Below, in pieces: positions 26,502 through 36,181 of a stretch of 64,000 nt of DNA. Every line of letters starts with the position of its first letter. The stretch's first letter is position 1. The position numbers and the translations under genes are program-made. The DNA comes from Stutzerimonas stutzeri (GTDB taxonomy: Bacteria > Pseudomonadota > Gammaproteobacteria > Pseudomonadales > Pseudomonadaceae): assembly GCF_002909485.1 (NCBI RefSeq), contig NZ_PPXG01000003.1, positions 1-64,000 of the forward strand, in the 5' to 3' direction. The notes beneath the pieces are model-generated. The model did not search any database and was not told the origin of the DNA. It saw only the letters and a program-made list of their open reading frames with translations.

Positions 26502-28574
26502 TCATACCTGGCCGTATTCCTGGCCATGACGCAGCCAACGCTCAAGCAGCGGGCTGACGTGTTGCGGCCAGCGCGCCAGCAACTCCTGCGCGGCATCACG
26601 CACGGCCGGCAGCAGTTCGGCATCGCGCATCAGGTCTGCGACCTTAAATTGCAGGAGGCCGGTCTGGCGTGTGCCGAGCATTTCGCCGGGGCCACGTAGC
26701 TCCAGATCCTTCTCGGCAATCAGGAAGCCGTCGCAGGTTTCGCGCATGATCGCCAGCCGTTCGCGACCCAATTGCGACAGTGGCGGATGGTACAGCAGCA
26801 CGCAGTGACTTGCCGCACTGCCGCGGCCGACCCTTCCGCGTAGCTGGTGCAGCTGGGCGAGACCCAGACGCTCTGGGTTCTCGATGATCATCAGACTGGC
26901 GTTGGGCACATCGACGCCCACCTCGATGACGGTGGTGGCGACCAGTAACTGCAGTTCGCCGCGCTTGAACTGATCCATCACTGCGGCTTTCTCGAGCGGC
27001 TTCATGCGCCCATGGATCAGCCCGACGCGCAGCCCGACAAGCGCCGCCGAAAGGTCCTCGAAGGTGGTTTCCGCGGCCTGGCAGGTGAGCTCCTCGGATT
27101 CCTCGATCAGGGTGCATACCCAATACGCCTGGCGCCCCTCGTTGCAGGCGATGCGTACCCGTTCAATCACTTCGAGGCGGCGGCTATCGGCGATTACCAG
27201 GGTGTTTACCGGCGTGCGGCCCGGCGGCAGCTCGTCCAGGATCGAGGTATCGAGATCGGCGTAGGCGCTCATCGCCAGGGTCCGAGGGATCGGCGTGGCG
27301 GTCATGATCAGCTGGTGCGGGCAGAGTCGCCCGTCGATGCCCTTCTGACGCAGGGCCAGGCGCTGCTGCACGCCGAAGCGGTGCTGCTCATCGATGATCA
27401 CCAGCGCCAGGCGCTTGAACACCACCTCGTCCTGAAACAGTGCGTGGGTGCCGACTACCATCGGGCAGCCGCCGGCTATCTGTTCCAGCGCGCTGGCGCG
27501 GGTCTTGCCCTTGAGCTTGCCGGCCAGCCAGGCAACCTTGATATCGAGCGGTTCGAGCCACTTGGTGAAGTTGATGAAGTGCTGTTCGGCGAGGATCTCG
27601 GTCGGCGCCATCAGTGCTACCTGGTAGCCGGCTTCGAGCGCCTGCAATGCGGCGAGGGCGGCGACGACTGTCTTGCCAGCGCCGACGTCACCCTGCACCA
27701 GCCGCAGCATGGGCTCGTCCTGAGCCAGGTCGTAGGCGATCTCGGCGCCGACGCGCTGCTGAGCCCCGGTGGGGGCGAAGCCGAGATTGGCCAGAAATTG
27801 CTTCGGAAGTCGCTGTGCCGGCGGTAGCGCCGGGGCCTGTTGGGCCCGAACCCGTTCGCGCAGGCGCTGCAGCGACAGCTGATGGGTCAGCAATTCCTCG
27901 AACGCCAGGCGGTGCTGCGCCCAGTGCCGGCCTTCAGCGAGTTCTTCCAGATTGGCGTCGGCCGGTGGCCGGTGCAGGTAACGCAACGCCTGATCCAGCG
28001 GGCCGAGGTGATAATCACGGGCCAGTTCCGCGGGCAACCAGTCCGGCAGACTGTGCGGGCCGAGACGGCTCAGTGCCTGCTCGCTGAGATTGCGCAGGCG
28101 CTGCTGGGTCAGGCCTTCGGTGGTCGGGTAGATCGGCGTCAGCGTCTGCTCAACGGGCGCTGGTTCGCCGGTCAGCGCGCGGTATTCGGGGTGGTAGATC
28201 TCCAGTCCCGAGGCCCCGGGACGTGCCTCCCCATAGCAGCGCAGCTGAGTGCCGCGCTTCATGGCTTCCTTTTGGGCCTGGCTGAAGTGGTAGAAGCGTA
28301 GGCTGAGCGTGCCGCTGCCATCCTGCAGGCGCACCAGCAGACTGCGCCGCCGCCCCATGACGATATCGGCGCCGGATACGATGCCTTCGATCACCGCGTC
28401 CTGCCCCGGCCGCAGTGCACCGATGGGCACCACACGGGTGCGGTCCTGGTAGCGCAGCGGGAGGTGGAAGAGTACGTCCTGCAGGGTTTCCAGGCCGACC
28501 CTGGCGAGCTTCTCGGCCAATGCGGCGCCGACGCCCTTGAGCGCGGTGACCGGAGTGGTCGCCAGTTCGCTCAT
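26502..28574 (-). CDS. recG: ATP-dependent DNA helicase RecG
   Basis: A 690-residue helicase: wedge/OB domain (VEGIVSGADIV region after PLRYQDRTRVVPIG), Walker A LVQGDVGAGKTVVAALAAL, DEQH box VIIDEQHRFGVQQR, TATPIPRTLAMS, and the C-terminal QLHQLRGRVGRG motif VI and TRG-like region. It remodels stalled forks and Holliday junctions. Length is standard. It lies 4 bp after oxyR, as in other Pseudomonas. Confidence 0.96.
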   Translation of the reverse strand: MSELATTPVTALKGVGAALAEKLARVGLETLQDVLFHLPLRYQDRTRVVPIGALRPGQDAVIEGIVSGADIVMGRRRSLLVRLQDGSGTLSLRFYHFSQAQKEAMKRGTQLRCYGEARPGASGLEIYHPEYRALTGEPAPVEQTLTPIYPTTEGLTQQRLRNLSEQALSRLGPHSLPDWLPAELARDYHLGPLDQALRYLHRPPADANLEELAEGRHWAQHRLAFEELLTHQLSLQRLRERVRAQQAPALPPAQRLPKQFLANLGFAPTGAQQRVGAEIAYDLAQDEPMLRLVQGDVGAGKTVVAALAALQALEAGYQVALMAPTEILAEQHFINFTKWLEPLDIKVAWLAGKLKGKTRASALEQIAGGCPMVVGTHALFQDEVVFKRLALVIIDEQHRFGVQQRLALRQKGIDGRLCPHQLIMTATPIPRTLAMSAYADLDTSILDELPPGRTPVNTLVIADSRRLEVIERVRIACNEGRQAYWVCTLIEESEELTCQAAETTFEDLSAALVGLRVGLIHGRMKPLEKAAVMDQFKRGELQLLVATTVIEVGVDVPNASLMIIENPERLGLAQLHQLRGRVGRGSAASHCVLLYHPPLSQLGRERLAIMRETCDGFLIAEKDLELRGPGEMLGTRQTGLLQFKVADLMRDAELLPAVRDAAQELLARWPQHVSPLLERWLRHGQEYGQV

Positions 28575-28578
28575 GGTC

Positions 28579-29499
28579 TCAGGCTTTCGCCGACGGCGGC
28601 TTGCCTACCGAACACAGACGGATCGAGTCGGCGAGGATTTCAATGGCCTTGGGCCGCGGAAAGCTGGCGCGCCAGGCGATCGCCACGGTGCGGAACGGTA
28701 CCGGCGGCGTCAGCGGGCGAATCTCCAGCACGCCGGGGGAGTAGTGGTGGCTCTCCACCGCCGAAAGCGGCAGGATCGATACACCCAGGCCCGAGGCGAC
28801 CATGTGGCGGATGGTTTCCAGCGAGCTGGATTCGACCGTGGTGTGGCTCGGCGCCTCGCCTTTGCGCGTGGTCGGGCAGGCTTCGAGCACCTGATCGCGG
28901 AAACAGTGGCCTTCGCCCAGCAGCAGCAGGCTCTTGTCGTTGAGCATCTCGGCGTCGATGGTTTGCTTGGCGGTCCATGGATGGTCGGCCGGCATCAGCA
29001 CGTAGAACGGCTCGTCGTAGAGCGGCTTGGTCAGCACATCCGCTTCCTGGAATGGCAGCGCAACGATGATCGCATCCAGCTCGCCGGTGCGCAGCTTGTC
29101 GCGCAGGATGTGGGTGAAGTTTTCTTCGATGTACAGCGGCATGTCCGGCGCCACGCGATGCAGCTGCGGAATCAAGTGCGGGAACATATATGGGCCGACG
29201 GTATAGATGGCACCAACCTTGAGTGGCGCGGCGAGCTGATTCTTGCCCACCTGGGCCAGCTCGCGAATGCTCTGCGCCTGCTCCAGCACCTTTTGCGCCT
29301 GTGTGACGATGCCTTCGCCGACCGGTGTCAGGCGCACTGCACTCTTGGTCCGCTCGAAGATCAATACGCCGAGCTCGTCCTCGAGCTTCTTCACGCCAAC
29401 CGAGAGGGTCGGCTGACTGACGTGGCAGCGTTCAGCCGCGCGGCCGAAGTGCTGTTCCTGGGCAAGCGTGACGATATAGCGCAGTTCGGTCAGAGTCAT
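28579..29499 (-). CDS. oxyR: Peroxide-sensing LysR-type regulator OxyR
   Basis: A 306-residue LysR-type regulator. The N-terminal winged helix is ELRYIVTLAQEQHFGRAAER; the redox pair is visible as Cys199 (GEGHC) and Cys208 (VLEAC), the exact positions of the E. coli sensor. Hydrogen peroxide drives the disulfide and activates catalase/peroxidase genes. It heads an oxyR-recG pair and is divergent from the SDR gene. Confidence 0.97.
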   Translation of the reverse strand: MTLTELRYIVTLAQEQHFGRAAERCHVSQPTLSVGVKKLEDELGVLIFERTKSAVRLTPVGEGIVTQAQKVLEQAQSIRELAQVGKNQLAAPLKVGAIYTVGPYMFPHLIPQLHRVAPDMPLYIEENFTHILRDKLRTGELDAIIVALPFQEADVLTKPLYDEPFYVLMPADHPWTAKQTIDAEMLNDKSLLLLGEGHCFRDQVLEACPTTRKGEAPSHTTVESSSLETIRHMVASGLGVSILPLSAVESHHYSPGVLEIRPLTPPVPFRTVAIAWRASFPRPKAIEILADSIRLCSVGKPPSAKA

Positions 29500-29633
29500 A
29501 GTCAGTATCCATCAAGGTGCCTGCAAGCATAGCCTTTTGCGCAGCTTAGAACCAACCAGCCGGCCCGGCTTCGAAAGTCGGTACACTTCGTTTCATACGG
29601 CCCGCGCGGCGGGTACAACTGAGGGAGCAGAAC

Positions 29634-30494
29634 ATGGGCAAGCGCCTTAGCGTATTGATCGCAGGCTGCGGCGACCTTGGCAGTCGTCTCGGCCTGCAAC
29701 TGAGCCGGGAGGGCTGGACGGTGTACGGCCTGCGGCGCAATGCCGCCGAGCTGGCGGTGCCGATTCTGCCAGTCAAGGGTGATCTCGCCGATCCGACTTG
29801 TCCGCGCAGTTGGCCCAACGGCGGTCTGGACTATCTGGTTTATGCCGCATCCGCCACCGAGCATGATGAGCCCGGCTATCGACAGGCCTATGTAGAGGGC
29901 CTGCGCAATGTGCTCGGCTGGTTGCAGCAGCGCGGCCAGCAGCCCCGGCGGCTGCTGTTCGTCTCAAGCACCGGTGTCTACGCCCAGCGCGACGGCGAAT
30001 GGATCGACGAAGCCTCGCCCACTGAACCTGGTGGCTTCACCGGAAAGGTGATGCTCGAGGCCGAACAACTCGCCCTTGGCTGTGGCGTGCCGGCCACCTG
30101 CGTACGTATGGGCGGCCTGTACGACCCATCGCGGCCCTGGCTGCAGAATCAGGTGCGCGCCGGTCTGCGTGTCGAGCGTGAACCACCGCAATACAGCAAT
30201 CGCATCCATCGCGACGATGCCGCGGGGCTGCTGGCGTTCCTGCTGCAGGCCGACGCCGGTGGTGCTGAGCTGGATGATTGCTATCTCGGTGTGGATGACG
30301 ATCCGGCACCGCTACACGAGGTAGTCGACTGGCTGCGCGAACTGCTGGGTGTCACTCAATGGGCCGAGCAAAGCATGACCCGTCGCGCCGGCAGCAAGCG
30401 CTGCAGCAATGCTCGTGTCCGTGCACTGGGCTGGAAACCCAGGTTTCCCAGCTATCGTGACGGCTACGCCGCGCTGGGTCGCAATCGGCACTAG
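29634..30494 (+). CDS. NAD(P)-dependent SDR/epimerase-like protein (YeeZ type)
   Basis: A 286-residue Rossmann protein starting LSVLIAGCGDLGSRLGLQL (glycine-rich nucleotide motif), with SSTGVYAQRDGEWIDE and RIHRDDAAGLLAFLLQ typical of extended-SDR proteins of the YeeZ group. Substrate unknown. ATG 29634 follows GGGAG. It stands alone, divergent from oxyR. Confidence 0.8.
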   Translation: MGKRLSVLIAGCGDLGSRLGLQLSREGWTVYGLRRNAAELAVPILPVKGDLADPTCPRSWPNGGLDYLVYAASATEHDEPGYRQAYVEGLRNVLGWLQQRGQQPRRLLFVSSTGVYAQRDGEWIDEASPTEPGGFTGKVMLEAEQLALGCGVPATCVRMGGLYDPSRPWLQNQVRAGLRVEREPPQYSNRIHRDDAAGLLAFLLQADAGGAELDDCYLGVDDDPAPLHEVVDWLRELLGVTQWAEQSMTRRAGSKRCSNARVRALGWKPRFPSYRDGYAALGRNRH

Positions 30495-30675
30495 ATCTTT
30501 GCCATCGGCGTGGGCGCAGCTGGCATGCAGCCCGTCGGTAAACGGGCAACTCTGGTGCGGCGCTGCTTACTAAATCCCTGACAGCACGCCGCACCGGCCA
30601 CAGGAGAGCTACAGCGAGGCAGCAAAGGGAGAATCACCGAGACGGCGTTTCCGAAACCCGACCAGGAGATTGTCC

Positions 30676-31848
30676 ATGAGAGCCCTTCGCTGGCACGGCA
30701 AGCACGATATCCGCTGCGACAACCACGTTCCCGATCCCTCCATCGAAGACCCGCGCGACGCCATCATCAAGGTGTCGTCCTGCGCCATATGCGGCTCTGA
30801 CCTGCACCTCTACGACGGCTTCATGCCGGGCATGCAGCACGGCGACATCATGGGCCACGAGTTCATGGGCGAGGTGATGGAGGTAGGCTCGGCGAACAAG
30901 AAGCTCAAGGTCGGCGACCGCGTGGTGGTGCCCTTCACCATCGTTTGTGGCGAGTGTGACCAGTGCCGGCGCGGAAATTTCTCGGTGTGCGAGCGCACCA
31001 ACCGCAACAAGGACATCGCCGACAAGGTCTTTGGCCACACCACCGCCGGGCTCTATGGCTACACCCACCTCACCGGCGGCTATGCCGGTGGCCAGGCCGA
31101 GTACGTGCGGGTGCCCTATGCCGATGTCGGGCCGGTGGTGATTCCCGAGGGGCTGACCGACGAACAGGTGCTGTTCCTGGGTGACATTCTGCCTACCGGC
31201 TGGCAGGCTGCGGCGCAGTGCGACATCCAGCCCACCGACACGGTGGCGATATGGGGTGCCGGCCCGGTCGGCCAGTTCGCCATCCGCAGCGCGGTGATGA
31301 TGGGCGCCGAGCAGGTCATCTGTATCGACAACGTGCCCGAGCGGCTGTCGATGGCCCGCGCCGGCGGCGCCATCACCATCAACTTCGATGAAGAAAGCGT
31401 GCTCGAGCGGCTCAAGGAGCTGACCCGCGGCAAGGGGCCGGAGAAGTGCATCGACTCGGTGGGCATGGAGGCGCACGCCGCGCGTTCGATCGACTCCATG
31501 TACGACCGCGCCAAGCAGGCGCTGATGCTCGAGAGCGACCGCCCGCACGTGTTGCGCGAGATGATCTACGTCTGCCGCCCGGCCGGCATCATCTCGATTC
31601 CCGGCGTCTACGGCGGGCTGATCGACAAGATCCCGTTCGGCGCGGCGATGAACAAGGGGCTGACCTTCCGCATGGGCCAGACCCACGTCAATCGCTGGAC
31701 CGATGATCTGCTCAGGCGCATCCAGGAAGGTGAGATCGACCCTTCATTCGTCATCACCCACAGCGTCAGCCTCGAGCAGGGTCCGGAGATGTACAAGACC
31801 TTCCGCGACAAGCATGACGGCTGCATCAAGGTCGTTCTGAAACCCTGA
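30676..31848 (+). CDS. Zinc-dependent alcohol dehydrogenase (formaldehyde-dehydrogenase-like)
   Basis: A 390-residue medium-chain dehydrogenase. Catalytic zinc ligands are visible in [15 protein letters not shown] and [12 protein letters not shown]; structural zinc cysteines in [16 protein letters not shown]; the NAD motif is [13 protein letters not shown]. It resembles the glutathione-independent formaldehyde dehydrogenase branch, but the alcohol is not known. AGGAG at 30664-30668 favours ATG 30676. Followed 66 bp later by a small membrane-type protein often found beside it. Confidence 0.88.
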   Translation: MRALRWHGKHDIRCDNHVPDPSIEDPRDAIIKVSSCAICGSDLHLYDGFMPGMQHGDIMGHEFMGEVMEVGSANKKLKVGDRVVVPFTIVCGECDQCRRGNFSVCERTNRNKDIADKVFGHTTAGLYGYTHLTGGYAGGQAEYVRVPYADVGPVVIPEGLTDEQVLFLGDILPTGWQAAAQCDIQPTDTVAIWGAGPVGQFAIRSAVMMGAEQVICIDNVPERLSMARAGGAITINFDEESVLERLKELTRGKGPEKCIDSVGMEAHAARSIDSMYDRAKQALMLESDRPHVLREMIYVCRPAGIISIPGVYGGLIDKIPFGAAMNKGLTFRMGQTHVNRWTDDLLRRIQEGEIDPSFVITHSVSLEQGPEMYKTFRDKHDGCIKVVLKP

Positions 31849-31860
31849 AGCCTGCAGATC

Positions 31861-31885
31861 GCCGATCCCTAAAGTAGGGATCGGC
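31861..31885. terminator. Perfect 10-bp hairpin after the alcohol dehydrogenase gene
   Basis: GCCGATCCCT pairs with AGGGATCGGC over a 5-base loop. No T-run follows, so it could attenuate or stabilise the mRNA rather than terminate. Confidence 0.45.
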
Positions 31886-31914
31886 CGAGCTACGTTATCG
31901 AGCGAGGAGCCTTT

Positions 31915-32433
31915 ATGAGCATTCCACGTCAAGTCACCCGGCCCAACCAATCCGCCCGCACGCTGGCACGGGGGCTGGGCTGGTTCAGCATCGGTCTGGG
32001 CGTCGCCCAGCTGGTGGCACCACGGCAGGTCGCGCGCTTTATCGGCATGTCCGGCAGCGAAGGATTGGTCCGAGCCTGCGGACTGCGCGAGATCGCCACC
32101 GGCGTCGGCATTCTTCTGGCGGATGATCCCAAGCCCTGGATCTACGGCCGCATCGGCGGCGATGCGCTGGACCTGGCCGGTCTCGGCTGGAGTATCGAGC
32201 ATGGCAACGAGCCGGCCAATGCGGCGATCGCTGCCGGCGCGGTGGCCGGCATTACCGCGCTGGACCTGAGCTGCGCCAAGGCACTGGATGCCGAGCGGGT
32301 GCCGGTGGTCGAGTGGGACTACAGCGACCGCAGCGGTTTCCCAGGCGGCACTGCGCAAATCCGAGGCAGTGTCGAGGCTGAGTTCGCCGCCGCACGAGCC
32401 GAGCCCAACGGCTATTCGCCGTCGGTTCACTGA
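31915..32433 (+). CDS. Small membrane protein accompanying Zn-alcohol dehydrogenase
   Basis: A 172-residue protein with hydrophobic stretches (LARGLGWFSIGLGVAQLVAP, GLREIATGVGILL, AAIAAGAVAGITALDLS) and a hydrophilic tail. Similar short proteins, sometimes fused to cyclase/dehydrase (SRPBCC) domains, accompany this dehydrogenase elsewhere. No enzymatic motif is visible. Placement suggests co-expression with the dehydrogenase. Confidence 0.65.
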   Translation: MSIPRQVTRPNQSARTLARGLGWFSIGLGVAQLVAPRQVARFIGMSGSEGLVRACGLREIATGVGILLADDPKPWIYGRIGGDALDLAGLGWSIEHGNEPANAAIAAGAVAGITALDLSCAKALDAERVPVVEWDYSDRSGFPGGTAQIRGSVEAEFAAARAEPNGYSPSVH

Positions 32434-32562
32434 GCTGAAGCTCGGGGTCGACCGGGCGCTGCCTGGTTGGCCCGAGCGCGGCAATCCGTCGCATTTGCTA
32501 TGGTGGCCGGCCGTTTTGGTCGCAGGCTCCGTGCCGCGCCACCAGCTTGCAGATGAGAGTCC

Positions 32563-33495
32563 ATGTCTTCAGTCGTCAATGTCGTCCTGCCCGTCTTTGC
32601 GCTGATCCTGCTCGGTTACCTGTGCCGCCGTAGCGGGCGGATGGGGCCGACCGGCGCCTCCGAACTCAACCGTTTCGTCGTCTGGCTGGGCCTGCCGGCG
32701 CTGCTGTTCAGCGTCATTGCTACCTCTACCTGGGAACAGCTCTGGCAGCCCGGCTTCATCGCCGTGTTCGCCATCGGCTGCCTCGGGGTGTTTGCCTTCA
32801 CCCTTGGCTATCGCATGCTGCAGAAGCAGCCGCTGGTCGATGCCAGCCTGGATGCGTTGGGCGCGTCCTATGCCAATACCGGCTATGTCGGGATTCCGCT
32901 GTGCATGCTGGTGCTCGGCGATGAGGCATTGCAGCCGGCGATGGTCGCCTCCATCGTGGTGGTCTGCGTGCTGTTCGCCATCGCCCTGGCCTGCGTCGAG
33001 AGCGGCATCCATGCCGGGCAGAACGTGTTGCGCACGCTGGGCAAGGTAAGCATTGCGCTGGTGCGCAATCCGCTGGTGATCGCGCCCATGCTCGGTGCGC
33101 TCTGGGGAGCGAGCGGTCTGCAACTGCCGGTGCCGCTGGCAACGTTGCTCAAGCTGCTGGGTGCGGCCGCGGCGCCCTGCGCGCTGGTCTCGCTGGGGCT
33201 GTTTCTGGCCCAGCCACAGCCGGGAGGCAGGGTGCAGGGCGTGTGGCCGCTGGTGGGGCTGAAGCTGGTGGTGCAGCCGCTGATCACCTGGTATCTGGCT
33301 TTTCAGGTGTTCGAGCTGCCAACCCTGTGGGGCTATTCAGCACTGCTGCTCAGCGCCCTACCCACCGGGACCGGCCCCTACATGCTTGCCGAGTTCTACG
33401 GTCGGGAAGGTTCGCGGGTCTCACGGGTGGTGCTGCTGTCGACGCTGGGCTCGCTGATCACCCTGTCGCTCATTCTGGTGCTGTTGCCGGTCTAA
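32563..33495 (+). CDS. AEC (auxin efflux carrier) family transporter
   Basis: A 310-residue inner-membrane protein with about ten helices in two repeats: SSVVNVVLPVFALILLGYL at the start, ASYANTGYVGIPLCMLVLGDEA, and the C-terminal half with LPTGTGPYMLAEFYGRE. These are typical of the AEC family, which exports or imports organic acids. Substrate unknown. Confidence 0.88.
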   Translation: MSSVVNVVLPVFALILLGYLCRRSGRMGPTGASELNRFVVWLGLPALLFSVIATSTWEQLWQPGFIAVFAIGCLGVFAFTLGYRMLQKQPLVDASLDALGASYANTGYVGIPLCMLVLGDEALQPAMVASIVVVCVLFAIALACVESGIHAGQNVLRTLGKVSIALVRNPLVIAPMLGALWGASGLQLPVPLATLLKLLGAAAAPCALVSLGLFLAQPQPGGRVQGVWPLVGLKLVVQPLITWYLAFQVFELPTLWGYSALLLSALPTGTGPYMLAEFYGREGSRVSRVVLLSTLGSLITLSLILVLLPV

Positions 33496-33512
33496 TATGC
33501 GCACTCACTTGC

Positions 33513-33590
33513 GCGTGGATAAGCCTGCGGCGTTATCCACCCTACGCCTGGCCGATCGTAGGGTGGAAAACCGCGAAGCGTTTTCCACGC
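33513..33590. repeat. Compound palindromic repeat (GTGGATAA / GTGGAAAA type)
   Basis: Two stem-loops, GTGGATAA...TTATCCAC (33515-33540) and GTGGAAAA...TTTTCCAC (33563-33588), face each other with their CCACCCTACG / CGTAGGGTGG tails (33537-33546 and 33557-33566) forming a further inverted pair. Same family as the pair at 41604-41711. Sits between convergent genes. Confidence 0.75.
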
Positions 33591-33598
33591 GGGAACGT

Positions 33599-34549
33599 TC
33601 AGCTCGCCGCCCGCGTCACTTCCAGCACCACCGCGGCGATGCGATCACATTTGACATAGGCGCCACCAAGCAGCTCCTCGCCAAACACGTCCGGGTCGAC
33701 TTCACGATAGCTCCACTGCAGGTCGGTACGTTCCAGGCGCTGGCGTACTTCCGTGAGGAAGGGGTCCTGGTTGTCGATCATGGCGACCCCGGTATACAGC
33801 AGCAGCGTGCCGCCTGGGGCCAGGTGGCCGAGCGCAGCATCCAGAATCGCCAGCGACAGGCCGGCGCCGAGTGGTCCGCCACCGTGGCGGTAGGCGCGCT
33901 GGTCGGCATCCACCAGATACGGAGGATTGGCCAGGACCAGATCGAATTCTCCCTCGGCGGCGCTCAATAGATCACTGTGCTCGGTGCGCAGGTTGTCTGC
34001 GCCAGCCAGTGCCGCATTGATGCGGGTCAGGCGCAGCGCCTCGGGGTTGATGTCCACCGCCAGCACTTCGGCGCTTGGCCGCGCCAGGGCCGTGAGAATC
34101 GCACCTGCACCCGAGCCACAGCCGATGTCCACCACGCGCCGGATTTCGCCGGCATGCTGATTAAGATGGTTGCTGATGGCGCTGGCGAAGCGGTAGGTGT
34201 CCGGGCCGAAGAACACTGCATCGCTAGCTTCGGTGGGAAATGCCGAATGCAGGAACAGCTGGCCGTCGAGGCTGGACAGGCGTACCCCAGATCTCCAGCG
34301 TGAGCCATAGGGCTCCAGTACATCGGCTTGGTCCATCAGGCTGAACAGCGGCGGTGGCAAAAGCTCGTGCTGAAAAGGCCGGCTCCAGCCGAACACTCCT
34401 GGCAGATCATCGGCAAGGGCATTTTCCGGGCGCTGATTGACCCGTTCATGGGTCAACGGCGTGGGGGTGATGAAGTGATAGCCGCGATCTCGCAGGGCTT
34501 GGCCCAGATGCAGCAGGGCGCGGTCCTGCGCGGTTTCCATGGTCATCAT
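33599..34549 (-). CDS. SAM-dependent methyltransferase with NPPY motif
   Basis: A 316-residue class I methyltransferase. The SAM motif is VVDIGCGSGAGAILTALA, followed by VLAVDINPEALRLTRINAAL and the catalytic LANPPYLVD motif, which is typical of N-methyltransferases acting on glutamine or adenine (PrmB/PrmC/HemK-like). The substrate is unknown; the N-terminal domain does not match PrmC. It is downstream of and 20 bp from the heme-oxygenase-like gene, probably in one operon. AAGGA supports the ATGATG start. Confidence 0.8.
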   Translation of the reverse strand: MMTMETAQDRALLHLGQALRDRGYHFITPTPLTHERVNQRPENALADDLPGVFGWSRPFQHELLPPPLFSLMDQADVLEPYGSRWRSGVRLSSLDGQLFLHSAFPTEASDAVFFGPDTYRFASAISNHLNQHAGEIRRVVDIGCGSGAGAILTALARPSAEVLAVDINPEALRLTRINAALAGADNLRTEHSDLLSAAEGEFDLVLANPPYLVDADQRAYRHGGGPLGAGLSLAILDAALGHLAPGGTLLLYTGVAMIDNQDPFLTEVRQRLERTDLQWSYREVDPDVFGEELLGGAYVKCDRIAAVVLEVTRAAS

Positions 34550-34569
34550 TGCTTTCCTTGATTGTGCCG

Positions 34570-35991
34570 TCAGTTGAACAGACCGCTGAACAAGCGCGTA
34601 GCCAACAGGCCGGCAGCGCTGTGGTGTCGCTGGGGGGCAATTAGCGGCAGCAGCAGGCGCATGCGCGCGGCACGATCGGGAAGGCGCGCGACCTGCTGCT
34701 CGAGCAGTTGCAGTTCTTCATCGAAATCGTTGCCAGGGGCGAGTTCCGTCGACTGCGGGCCGGTAGCGCCTTGTGGCGCGCGGCGAGCGTTGAAAAGCGC
34801 CTGCCGCTGCAGAAGCGCGCCGCGTGGGCTGCGCTTGCCGTCGGCCTGCCAGTCGCCGGCAATCCAGTCGTGGATGGTCTGCTGCTCGTAGGCGCTGAAG
34901 ACGCCGAACATCGGCGCCTGTTCACCGGTAATCAGCTGCCAGAAGCGGCTTTCCTGCGGATCGTGGCCACGCTTGATCCAGCCGCGCTTGTCCAGCACCG
35001 CGAGAAACTCCTCGACGTCGTCAGCCAGCCACTGGTTGACCGTGCGACCTTCGAAACGGCAGTAGTCGGAGTGCACGAACTGGCCGACCGCGGCCTTCTT
35101 CTCGAAAATGCGCTGCACCTCGCGAGACAGATCGAAGTCGCCGATCACCGAGACGGTGCTGGCGCCAAGGTCATTGAGCCGGTAGCCATCACGCACCCGA
35201 CGATAGAAATCCGCGCTGTCGCCGACGAGCGGCAAGGCGTCCAGCACGCCTTGAACGGCCTTTTTCGCATGGCCGTTGTCGGCGTTGTCCACGGTGACGT
35301 GCAGGGTGAAGTAGTAGGGGTCGATACCCAGCTCGGCCAGCTCGTAGGAACTGATCAGCAGATGCAGGGGCAGCTGTTCGTAACCCAGATTGAAGCCGAT
35401 CACTTCAGGCAGGAACTGCTCGGCGTGCTCGGCCAGGGCCAGCTGGATGGCGCCTTGGATGAAATGGTCGTCGTCGAGATCCTGCCAGTCGTCGCAGCCC
35501 TGACTGGCTAGCAATTTGCGGTAGAGCACCACATGGTTCTTTTCCGGCAACCCTTCGCCGAGCTCTTCCAGATAGGTCTGGATCAGCGCGGTGAAGCGGG
35601 CATCGTCCCAACGCTGTAGCAAGCCATACAGCCACGCCCCATCGACCAGTTTGGTCGGTGCCACGCCCCGCAGGAAATGCAGGGCATGGGCCTTGTTGGA
35701 GAAATAGCGGCGTGCAGCACCGGCCCGACGCTGGTCCAGGTAGGTCTGGTAATGGCGTCCGACTTCCTCGGTGCGCTGCATGACCCAGGCTTCCAGATCG
35801 GCCGGATTTTCGGGCAGATCACAGGGCAGCGCGGCCGCAGCCTCAATTTGCCCTCGCAGGTAATCGGCAGCTGCATCGCGCGATTGCTCATCGGCCTCGC
35901 GGAACAGCGCGAAATAAAGGGCTCGTGATGGCTGAACCGTCTCCGGGGTGGCGGCTGGCGTGAACGGCAGGCTGCGAGAAGAGAGTTGCAT
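34570..35991 (-). CDS. Iron-containing redox enzyme, heme-oxygenase-like fold
   Basis: A 473-residue protein. The central half (about 150-300), with IQLALAEHAEQFLPEVIGFNL, GYEQLPLHLLISSYELAELG and TLHVTVDNADNGHAKKAV, matches the heme-oxygenase-like di-iron (HDO) group named 'iron-containing redox enzyme family'. Members perform oxidative chemistry on small molecules or amino acids. The reaction here is not known. Operon with the downstream methyltransferase suggests a two-step modification pathway, which is inference. Confidence 0.75.
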   Translation of the reverse strand: MQLSSRSLPFTPAATPETVQPSRALYFALFREADEQSRDAAADYLRGQIEAAAALPCDLPENPADLEAWVMQRTEEVGRHYQTYLDQRRAGAARRYFSNKAHALHFLRGVAPTKLVDGAWLYGLLQRWDDARFTALIQTYLEELGEGLPEKNHVVLYRKLLASQGCDDWQDLDDDHFIQGAIQLALAEHAEQFLPEVIGFNLGYEQLPLHLLISSYELAELGIDPYYFTLHVTVDNADNGHAKKAVQGVLDALPLVGDSADFYRRVRDGYRLNDLGASTVSVIGDFDLSREVQRIFEKKAAVGQFVHSDYCRFEGRTVNQWLADDVEEFLAVLDKRGWIKRGHDPQESRFWQLITGEQAPMFGVFSAYEQQTIHDWIAGDWQADGKRSPRGALLQRQALFNARRAPQGATGPQSTELAPGNDFDEELQLLEQQVARLPDRAARMRLLLPLIAPQRHHSAAGLLATRLFSGLFN

Positions 35992-36181
35992 AATTATGAT
36001 CTGTGGCAGTTCTAGTTAACTTTTGGCTGCTGCGCGCTTGGAATAGTTCAGCTGCACCGCTGAGCGGCCATTGGTCCAGAAAGCCGCCGTTGCGCTGCAA
36101 CTTCCATAGGCGTTGCTCTTCCTAATCGAAAGACGCTCCGCATCGTGCAGAGCGTCGTGGCGCGCAATCGAGGAGCAGCTG

